Shown: positions 23,383-32,221 of the stretch, piece by piece
Position numbering within the stretch: position 1 is the stretch's first letter
How the letters are laid out: every line of letters starts with the position of its first letter
Assembly (NCBI GenBank): GCA_022702705.1
Contig: CM040423.1
Location: 40,507,392 to 40,571,391, forward strand
Length of the DNA stretch: 64,000 nt
Reading direction: 5' to 3'
From: Papilionanthe hookeriana x Papilionanthe teres
Lineage: Eukaryota; Streptophyta; Magnoliopsida; Asparagales; Orchidaceae
Notes under the pieces: model-generated
Seen by the model: only the letters and a program-made list of their open reading frames with translations
Told to the model about the DNA's origin: nothing
Database searches by the model: none
Translations under genes and position numbers: made by a program

Positions 23383-24201
23383 ATGTGATTTCGGATGAGC
23401 ATGTTCACCTAGTGGAATCGCATCCGGCGAATGAAGGATGGGACACGACTTGGACCGGATCTTCCGGAGGAATTCGGATTTCGACCACGTCGGCACGAGC
23501 CTCGGTTCGAGGCACGCAGCCCGCTCGGCCGGTAATCGCCGTTACCTTTGGAGAAGTCGCCGCGACGAGGAGATGAAGCGAGAAGAAGAACGTGGACGAA
23601 ATAAGGACCGATAGCGCGAGGGGTAGGATAGGGGCTGCTCTGTTAGATTAGTTGTCTCGGATTTGGGGGAGAAATTCCTCGAACCCACGACTTTGTACGA
23701 TTTCCTCTTCGTCCCTTTAGGACGCTTTGAATTTAACGATTTTGATTCAAGTTACGTTTTGGTTGTGTCTCACTAACGATATAAGCGATCATAACCAATT
23801 TAACCCCGATTTCGATTCTCGAAACGATCCTCGAGTCATACAAAGTTACGATGAACGTGTCGATGAAGATGAAGATGTCAACGACACCGGTTACGACAGG
23901 TTCGAAAAGTGACGAACCCGTTCTCGAATGTAAAGGCACGCCAATTGCCATCGACTTGGATTTGTCAGATTCAAATTCAACACTAGAAGAAACGACTACA
24001 GCGCCAGAAGAGATAACAGAAGTATACCTAAGAAGAGGAAAAGTGTTACCCTCGGGGACGACCCCGATGGATAAAGGAAAACAGGCGATTACTCGAGAGG
24101 AGCTACCTCCGGCAATGGAAGAGACACATGCCAAGAAGAAACCGAAGCTCGAGCAAAGTGGATTACAACGTACTTAGCTCATCTTAGGAAGTTGTCGGCC
24201 C
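23383..24201 (+). pseudogene. Gag-protease linker region, fragmented
   Basis: Short frames (23727-23912, 23851-24177) that are rich in Asp, Glu, Ser and Thr but without a recognised domain. They bridge gag and protease and are broken by stops. By position this is the linker or p-region of the polyprotein. Confidence 0.45.
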
Positions 24202-24861
24202 GTGAGCATTTACGACGCTCCGATCCCGTCGAAGGAGATGAGAGAGTCTGCGGTTAAAGCCTTACTTGATTCGGAAATTTGCTTAGCGCAGTTGGCTAGC
24301 ACATCCTCGGATGAAGTTTGTTCGTTGAAGGAACGTACTGGGGTGACTTTCACCGATGAAGATCTACTACTTGGTACTACGGAGCATAACCGCCCTCTCT
24401 ACATTTCAGTCAGCGTCAACCGGTTCGTGCTTTCCAGAGTTTTGGTGGATCCTGGAGCATCCATCAACATAATGAGTCTACGGACATTAACGTACTTAGA
24501 CATCGATGTGGAAGAACTCTCCGCCGATAAAATGATGTTGAGAGGATTCAACCAGAAAGGAGAAAGAGCTCTTGGTTCGATAACGCTACTAATGAAGGTT
24601 GGTGACTTAGTAACAACTGTGAAATTCCATATCATCGACGCGGACACTTCGTTCAACGCCTTACTTGGCCGACCGTGGATTCACGAGCATAATATGGTTC
24701 CGTCATCGCTGCACCAGTGCATCAAATACTACAAGGATGGTCGAGAACATTGCATAAAAGGAGATCTACAACCGTTTTCGATACACGAGGTGGGCATTCA
24801 CGAAGACGCCGTCTACTACGCACCTCCGAAGAAGACCGTTCGTCCGGAGATGTCATGTTAA
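24202..24861 (+). CDS. Retropepsin-type aspartic protease region
   Basis: An open frame of 219 codons; its first codon is GTG, so it is part of the polyprotein rather than a separate gene. The active-site block is VLVDPGASINIM (Tat-type protease usually reads D-S/N-G-S/A-S here, so the Pro for Ser next to the catalytic Asp is odd). The flap region follows, and the C-terminal hydrophobic block FNALLGRPWIHEHN is the usual ...LLGRPWL... signature. The enzyme would cut Gag-Pol. The substitution after the Asp may make this copy inactive. Confidence 0.8.
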   Translation: MSIYDAPIPSKEMRESAVKALLDSEICLAQLASTSSDEVCSLKERTGVTFTDEDLLLGTTEHNRPLYISVSVNRFVLSRVLVDPGASINIMSLRTLTYLDIDVEELSADKMMLRGFNQKGERALGSITLLMKVGDLVTTVKFHIIDADTSFNALLGRPWIHEHNMVPSSLHQCIKYYKDGREHCIKGDLQPFSIHEVGIHEDAVYYAPPKKTVRPEMSC

Positions 24862-25777
24862 ACAAGATTGAAGATTCCGAAGGATCGCAAGAGCAAGACC
24901 GGTCGATTCCGGTTCGACGATATTCCACCGTTCCTTTACAACAAGAGGGTGGAAGTTCTTCTAGCCCACGCATCCGAGGTCGAGGCCGGGGACGCGGGCG
25001 GGAAGAACTAACAATATTGTTGAACGGAAAAGACCGACTATCGGCATAGATGTGGAAGAAGATGCGATAGCGATCAGCCAAAAGAAGCCTCGGTTCGAGA
25101 TCTCTCCGGAGGATAAGGAGAAAAGTGAGTACGAGTCGATGTATGATCGGATCAACCACTATGTTCGAAGCCATGACCTTAACCCCGATACGCCTCGGCG
25201 AGGTTGGGAGCTTAGAGGTTAAGGAAGTTCGTAGTGCGGGCATGAAACCGATCAAGTTCCATCGTGCTTCTCCTTCTGAGTTCGGAAATCCCTGTAAATT
25301 TGGATGAGAATGTTTCTAATGAATTAATGGAATTACCTTTTGGTTACTTACTCGTCGTGTGTGCGAAAATTAATTCAACGAGGATATGTGCTGAAACAAA
25401 TGTCGAAAGGACAAGTTGCAATCGTTTGAAAAGTTATGGAATACGAAAGGGAAGAAACTCGATTCGAAAGGAAGGCCTGGGTTTGGTACGATAGGACCAG
25501 TCGATGATTCGGAATTTTGCATGGTTATTACTTACGGAACGGAAGAAGAATGCTACGATACGGAGGATAACTACGAAGACTCGCCGATAGATGATGCTCC
25601 ACCGGATTCGAGGAGGAAATCGAGTCGACGGTCGATGAGTTGAAAGAAATCGATCTTGGAACGAGAAGAACAACCTCGACCTACCTTCATAAGTTCTCTA
25701 CTCGGCGAAGAAGAATGCGAAGATTTGGTTAAACTCTTGTCGGAATTCGAGATTGTTTTGCATGGAGCTACGAAGAA

Positions 25778-26632
25778 ATGCCGGGTTTGTCTCCGGATGT
25801 TGCGATCCATAAGCTTGGATTGGATCGAAGTATAAATCCAGTGAAACAAGCTCCCAGAAGAATGCGCCTCGAAATAGACCAACAAGTCATTGCCGAGGTG
25901 AAGAAGCTAATCGATGCTAACTTTGTGCGGGAGGAGCGATACCCCACGTGGTTAGCCTGATGTCGTACTCGTTAAGAAGAAGAACGGACAAATCCGTGTA
26001 TGTGTCGACTTCGGGGACTTAAATAAGGCATGCCCGAAGGACGAGTTTCGTTGCCGATACTGGAATTGATGGTGGACATTGCGTCGTCGCACGAAGTTTT
26101 CTCTTCATGGATGGATCTTCGGTGCTACAATCGGATCGAGATGGCTCCGGAAGATGCAACGCTTACAGCTTTCAGAACTCCAATTGGAATCTCTTGCTAC
26201 ACGGTAATGCCGTTCGGTTTGAAGAACGCCGGAGCTACTTACCAGCGAGCAATGACCAAGATCTTCGATGACCTCATCCATAACCAAGTTGAATGCTACG
26301 TGGACGACCTGGTCATCAAGAGCAGAGTAAAGGAGAACCATTTGTATGACTTGAGGATTGTGTTTGAACGATTACGGCAATATAATCTCAAGATGAATCC
26401 CTTGAAATGCGCCTTCGGCGTTACCTCCGGGAAATTTCTAGGGTTCGTTGTCCGTCATCGGGGAATCGAAATCGATCCAGAGAAGATTAAAGCGATATTA
26501 GAAATGCCTCCTCCCAAGGCCCTGAAGCAATTACGCTCTTTTCAAGGGAAGTTGGCATACCTAAGACGCTTTATATCTAATCTGTCGGGTAAGTGTCGGC
26601 CTTTTTCGAATTTACTCCGAAAGGATGCTTAA
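25778..26632 (+). pseudogene. Reverse transcriptase region, frameshifted
   Basis: 25778-25960 carries the N-terminal fingers (a Tat-type HKLGLD...PVKQ block, then IDQQVIAEVKKLIDANFVRE). 26030-26632 carries the palm and thumb: FRTPIGISCYTVMPFGLKNA, the catalytic YVDDLVIKS box, and FLGFVVRHRGIEIDPEKI. A frameshift or stop separates the two around 25960-26030, where the VVVKKKNGQIRVCVDF block is still readable in another frame. This is a plant Ty3/gypsy RT that would copy the element RNA. The YVDD residues are intact. Confidence 0.88.
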
Positions 26633-26639
26633 GTTTGTT

Positions 26640-27500
26640 TGGGGAGAGCCGTGTCGACGGGCTTTCGAAGATATTAAGAAATACCCGACGACACCTCCCG
26701 TTACTAGCGGCCTATCCGGGTAGACCGATTGATACTTTCACACCGCGGCTTTAGATGACTCCTCTGGAGCCTTACTCGCCAAGTCGATGACGAGGGTAAA
26801 GAAACGCACTCTACTTACTTGAGTCGACGTCTAATACTGCGGAGGTAAAGTATCCTCCTATTAGAAACATTGTACAGCTTTAGTTTTCGCCGCTCGGAGG
26901 CTTGGACATTACGTGTTGTCCCATAGGGTCAACTTGATTTCGAGAGGTTAATCCATTGCGATATTTGATGACCCGACCAACACTTCTCGGACGTTTAAGC
27001 AAGGTGGTCGATGATATTATTGCAATTTGATATAACGTTCGTGCCTCTTCGCGTTATCGGAGGCGATTCTTGCGGACTTCCTATAGGCGCACCATCTACT
27101 CGGTGGGTCCCCTCTCGACGACGATCTACGGGATGAACGGATAATGCGAGTAGGACCCCGATGCTCGACGTTGGGAGATGTACTTCGATAGAGCTTCGTC
27201 GCCGGAAGGGATAAAGGATCGGGAACGGTGACACCGTAAAGCGAGAATTGGTTTGATCTTCATTACACCGGATCGGGAATCGCTGCGATTCTCCTATCAC
27301 TTGTCGGAGCCGTGCACCGATAACGAGCGAGAATATGAAGCGCTAATCACGGGATTGGAGTTGACGATTCTAATGGAAATAACGGACATCGTCATTCACG
27401 GCGACTCTCGGCTCGTCATTCGAAGCAAATGGCGGACGGTGCAGGATTCCGAAGCCGAGCACTGCGAGAATATCGCAAGTACGCGATGAAGTTGTTGGAG
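26640..27500 (+). pseudogene. Two RNase H regions (gypsy-type then archaeal-type), decayed
   Basis: Conceptual reading of 26655-27000 gives pieces of the canonical gypsy RNase H (FEDIKKY..., a LDDSSGALLA-like block, LVFAARRLGHYVLSH). Frame 27253-27489 then shows NEREYEALITGLELT and IHGDSRLVI, blocks typical of the second, archaeal-type RNase H. Having both is the hallmark of Tat-lineage elements. Both are interrupted by stops and shifts. Confidence 0.7.
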
Positions 27501-27916
27501 CGGATCCCGGTGTGGTGTTCTACGGGGTCCCTCGAGCGGACGATGCCCGCGCGGACGGCTTTAGCTAAACTTGCTAAGGAATTAGCATGTCCGCCGGAGA
27601 ACTACGGTCGACATCAGCTGTGCGAGGAAGACGAGGTTTTGTCCCGAGTCGACCTCGAAGATCTACGGAAATTCGAAGAAAAAGGAGCGACGAGTTGATG
27701 TGGGCGATATCAACGAAGATTGGCGTAAGCTGTTGATAGAATATTTGCAAGCGTGAAGTTGCCGGAAGATAAGTCGGTGGCACATCGGATCCGAGAAAGA
27801 GCAATGTCGTACGCTTTAATCGACGATGTTTTGTACGGAAGGTCGCTTCGATCGGATGTGGTTACGATGTCCGAGCGAGGCGGAAGCGCGAGTATCGTCG
27901 AAAAGTTCGCGCCGGA

Positions 27917-28990
27917 TTGTGTGGTGCTCACCAGTCAGGACCGAAAATGAAGATGAAGATTAAGAGGCTCGGATATTATTGGCCAGCGATGATATCCGAC
28001 TGCATGGAAACAGCGAAGAGGTGTCACCAGTGTCAGGTGCACGGAGTGGTCTTGCACCAATCTCCGAATGTGCTACACCCGACGGTTGCATCGTGGCCAT
28101 TCGAGTGTTGGGGCACGGATATAGTGGGTCCGATAGACCCTCCGTCTTCTAGAGGACACCGATTCATTCTCGCGGCTACGGATTACTTCTCGAGTGGGCG
28201 AGGCGATGCTGCGTTACGAGAAGTTACGGCGCGGCAACGTTTTTCGGTTTTTCGGAAATCGGGTTGTCTACCGTTTCGGTGTTCCGCGCGAGGATCATCT
28301 CCAGATAATGGGTCCGCCTTCAAAAGCACGAAGATTAATAGCCGTCGGACGACACGGGATAGATTGGAGGTATTCTACGATCTACTACCTAGGAGCAAAT
28401 GGCTTAGCGGAAGCATTCAACAAAACTTTGGTACAAATTTTGAAGAAGACGCTCGAAGACAACAAACGACAATGGCACGAGAACCGTTGAAGCCTTGTGG
28501 GCATACCGTACAACTGTCAGAACGCCGACGCAGTCTACACCATACGCTCTTGTGTATGGGTCCGAAGCCGTTCTCCCGTTGGAAGTTCAGCTACCTTCTC
28601 TCAGAATCGCCGTCGCCAACAAAATTACAACAGAAGACAACGCCAAACTACGACTTGAAGAACTAGAAAGCCTTGAAGGAAGAAGACTGCTCGCGCAGCG
28701 AGCTCCGAACTTTATCGAGCGAAGATGATTCGAAGCCCACGACAACGTGGTCCGCCCGAGGTCGTTCGAAGTTGGTGACCTCGTCCTTGTTCTTCGAAGA
28801 CCTATTCTTGCACACCGCAAGATAGGTGGAAAGTTCGAACCAACCCGGGAAGGACCATTTGTAGTGGAGAAAGTCTATTACGGAGGTCGTACCGGCTAGT
28901 GGATTCCCGAGGCGGAAGACCCATGTTGCGATTAATGGACGTTACTTGAAGAAATACTACGCTACGTGACGCGTCAAAGAACGAGCTGCG
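27917..28990 (+). pseudogene. Integrase region, frameshifted
   Basis: The zinc-binding N-terminus is seen as CHQCQVHG near 28030. The catalytic core starts with WGTDIVGPIDPPSSRGHRFI (first Asp of DDE). The second Asp block is seen around 28305 (PDNGSAFKS) and the Glu block around 28400 (GLAEAFNKTL). Frames 28495-28728 and 28730-28990 give the C-terminal part (FEVGDLVLVLRRP, EGPFVVEKV), typical of the plant gypsy integrase tail. The protein inserts the cDNA into the genome. Several frame changes make it non-functional as read. Confidence 0.82.
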
Positions 28991-29239
28991 AAGACGATGC
29001 TGGTTCCTAGGAGTAGCTTTACGGCCGATGTACGGGAGCGGGTTCCAAGAAAATTTTTGTAATAATGAAATTTTAATAAGATGAACTTTCACGAGATAAT
29101 AAAAATGTTAATGTTCTTCCCTTAATGGTTTTGTCACCTTCGTTGACTCCCGCTTTCCTAAATTGAATTAAATAAATCTCACCCCTTTAATTGGTTAATG
29201 CACTTAATTATAAGTTGTTTTGTTCTTGTTCGTTGTTGA

Positions 29240-30824
29240 ATTCGAGCACGCCGACAAGTCCCCCGTTTTCCGCGGGATGATGACGGGTCGAAGTTGGTTC
29301 TCGCTTTTAAAGACGGCTATAATCCGACGCTAAATGAAGAGAAAGCACCGGAAGGCGGTGTGGTAGAGCTCGACTTGGACTTCTCACAGAGTCGGTGTGG
29401 ACTACGAGGGTTCCCTCATGAGGTTAGTCCATCACTCCGAAATGGCAAACATGAAATGCGTTGTCGGATCGGTCACGGGAAATCGGGGAGACGTCGAGAC
29501 GATATGAGTACCGGAGGTTTCGTCGATTCACACCTCCTAGCCGAAGATAAAAGGATTCCGTCGATGGTTGCCAAACCAGGAGGTGACCTAGTCACCGCAG
29601 ATACAGGACGAGTTCCAGATCCGCCAAGGACACACACATGGAAGAGAAATGTTTACCGCCGCAAGCGCCGTAAGATCGAAACACTTGAAAGAAGACAAGT
29701 TCGGAGAACAGCCGCAGAGCTCCCGCCAATTCTTGAAGAAGAAGACCACAATCCAGAAATGAAAGAAACGTCAGCCAGCTCGCCTGCTACTGAGACAGAG
29801 CCCGAGTACACTTCAGAGCCAGTGCCGCCAGTCGACCTGCTTGAAGAAATTTTCACGGGATGCCCGAGGTGCAGCACAGACTTTCCTCGACAGCTGACAC
29901 GTGTAGGAGCGTTCTCGGAATGCCCACAGTGTCACGTACTTCACCTGGAGGAGTTCGGGACCTACGAGGCTTACGCGGCCGCCTCCCTGAGGAGGAGAGA
30001 GGGAGAGCACCCCGGTGTCGAGCCCTACGTACCGCAGTTTGTACGGCTCAGACGACGGCGGATAATTCCAGATTACATAATGGCTAAGATCAGAAAAGTC
30101 AGAAAACAAGAATTTGAGCATTACGAAGAAATACAGTACAAGGCTGTGAATATCCTCGAGGGACTCGAGCTGTATACAAATGTCTTCTCGAGTAGGGAGC
30201 AGAAAGAAATTCTACGTTGTGTGTACGAGTTACGAAGCGGGGCGGAGAAGGACGGCCGATGGAGAAGACCTATTCCGAGCACAGAAAATGGAAGCGTGGC
30301 GAGGGCGGAATCACGATTCGGTGTGGTTGTTGTTACAACTTCGCCGAGGACAGAAAGGGAATCCCGGGGATCCTACCATATGATGAGGTGGATGACATGC
30401 TGCGGAAATCAAGAAGATGATCAAAAGGATGATAGAATGGCACGTGCTTCGCTGCGGACTCGTATTCCAACAGTCGCATAATAAATATCTACGAGGAGGG
30501 GACCGCATCCCGCCTCACATCGACCACCATGACTTCGTTCGGCCTTTCTGCACGGTCTCGCTTCTCAGTGAAAGCGATATTCTCTTTGGAAGAGAGATAC
30601 AGATCGTTGGGCCCGGAGAATTCAGAGGTTCCGTGAAAATTCCGCTGCCAGTCGGATCTGTTTTGGTTTTGAAAGGAAATGGAGCAGATTTAGCCAAGCA
30701 CTGCATCCCAGGAGTCAGATACGAAAGAGTCTCAGTCACTTTCCGAAGAATGGACATCGACAAAGCACCGTACTACTACGAGCCAGACCCAGAGCTGGAG
30801 GGACTTCGTCCGGTACCGACGTGA
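29240..30824 (+). pseudogene. Captured AlkB-type dioxygenase (ALKBH9/10-like) with zinc-ribbon-like N-terminal part
   Basis: This lies between integrase and the 3' LTR. Frame 29240-30481 (first ATG 29456) has a basic/acidic linker, then a four-Cys motif CPRC...CPQC (about 29860-29935), then LEGLELYTNVFSSREQKEIL, the start of an ALKBH9/10 domain. At about 30245 the homology moves to the frame ending 30420 (EKTYSEHRKWKRGEGGITIR, CGCCYNF). At about 30390 it moves to frame 30417-30824: IPPHIDHHDFVRPFCTVS, IVGPGEFRG, IPLPVGSVLVLKGNGADLAK. Numbering from codon 30417, the Fe ligands are His34, Asp36 and His95, and the 2OG-binding Arg are Arg104 and Arg110 (spacing 6, as in AlkB). Plant ALKBH9B/10B remove m6A from RNA. 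No intron remains. Its place outside gag-pol is that of additional ORFs in LTR elements. The two frameshifts may be decay or assembly error. Confidence 0.88.
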
Positions 30825-31295
30825 CATAGCCGACCTTCGTACGTGAGGGAACTTTTGTTCGGAGCGTAGCTCGACGAGTTGGCTTGTTCGCGCGACGACT
30901 TCGGAGAAGCGAGATGTTTACCGTTTGTGCTGGTCTGCCGCTCACCATACGATATTCCAGTTACTTTCGGATGTACCGCAGATATCTTTTGGATGTTCTT
31001 CTCGACAGAACATCAATTGTATCAAATTTTAGATCGAAATTAATGAAGAAATTCTCTTCTACGCAAGTCGGATATTTGCGTTCGGATGCGCCTTCGATTG
31101 CGCTACGAATGAAAAGCCGCATGATCATGCGTTAGTCGAAAAAGTTGCAACGAGCAAAGAACGAACCAAAAATTAAATTTCAAACTAAAGAAAAGAAAAT
31201 TAAAATTAACGAAAGCTTTAAAACAAATTACAATTCAGCGTCTCTCTTGCGAGTAATTCCACGAACTCGGTGGACTCTTCGAAGCCTAATAAATC
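30825..31295 (+). other. Region between the AlkB ORF and the tandem repeats
   Basis: No recognised domain. A short open frame at 30884-31135 is basic but has no known match. By position it is the 3' untranslated part of the element. Confidence 0.4.
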
Positions 31296-31299
31296 CTTC

Positions 31300-31800
31300 A
31301 TAAATCTCATGCATATTCAATAAATGTCCCATAAATTCAATAAATTCTCCATAAATTCCATAAATCTCCCATAAATGCCATAAATTTTGCATATTCTCCA
31401 TAAATTCCATAAATTCTCCATAAATTCCATAAATTCCATAAATTCTCCATAAATTCCATAAATGCCCCATAAATTCCATAAATTCTCCATAAATTCCATA
31501 AATTCTCCATAAATTCCATAAATTCCATAAATTCTCCATAAATTCCATAAATGTCATAAATGTTCCATAAATTCATAAAATTTTGCATATTTTCCATAAA
31601 TTGCATGCATTTCATAAATTCTCCATAAATTCCATAAATTCTCCATAAATTCCATAAATGCTCCATAAATTCCATAAATCTTCCATAAATTCCATGAATC
31701 GCATAAATCCCATAAAATTTTGCATGTTCTCCATAAATTGCATGCATTTCCCATGAATTGCCATAAATTCTCATGATTTGCATCAAGTTCCATGAAATCC
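31300..31800 (+). repeat. AT-rich minisatellite, units CCATAAATT and CTCCATAAATT
   Basis: About 500 bases made of alternating 9- and 11-nt units (CCATAAATT, CTCCATAAATT) with scattered variants (CATAAATGC, TTTTGCATATT). Neither unit makes a stop on the minus strand in any frame, which explains the long, meaningless minus-strand open frames here. Tandem repeats in the 3' untranslated part are common in Tat/Ogre elements. Confidence 0.9.
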
Positions 31801-31889
31801 ATAAATTTTGAAGGCTTTCGCGAGTTTCCACGAGTTTTCGTTGGTTTTCTCGATCTTTCCGCCCTCCTAAATTTGAAATTCCTCACTAA

Positions 31890-31985
31890 AGTTTGAAATT
31901 GAAACTCCAAATCGAAATCGAAATTAAAATTGAAATTTGAAATCAAAATTAAAATTGAAATTGAAACTGAAATTGAAAGAAAATG
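31890..31985 (+). repeat. Short GAAATT/AAATTG tandem repeat
   Basis: Degenerate hexamer array (AAATTGAAATTGAAACTGAA and similar) between the minisatellite and the polypurine-like stretch. Confidence 0.7.
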
Positions 31986-32207
31986 AATTAAATCAAATTT
32001 GAACTTAATTTGTCTTCGCAACTTGAGGTTGCAGCGCTTTAATTGGTTTCTCTTTCCCCTCTTGTTTCCCCTGCGGAAACTCCTCTCTCTCTCCCGTTCT
32101 TGTGGCCTGTCCTGAGTATCCTTCACTTAGACGGCTCCGTGTTGGTTCGTTGATCTTCTTCGGTTAACGCCAATACGCGCGGTGTGCCTGTCCGGCGCAC
32201 CACACCT

Positions 32208-32221
32208 ATTGGGGGTCCATT
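32208..32221 (+). other. Polypurine-tract candidate
   Basis: ATTGGGGGTCCATT directly precedes the TG of the 3' LTR. It is G-rich but interrupted by pyrimidines. The position is what plus-strand priming requires. Confidence 0.5.

Noticed and set aside
29240..30824. AlkB region as an independent host gene between two elements
   Set aside because: It lies inside one element with matching LTRs and target duplications on both sides, in the sense orientation, without introns. I saw no separate target duplication or poly(A) around it.
31228..32126. Several long overlapping minus-strand open frames rich in Trp, Gly, Tyr, Met, Phe
   Set aside because: They are translations of the CCATAAATT minisatellite, which contains no stop codon in any minus-strand frame. 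Not proteins.
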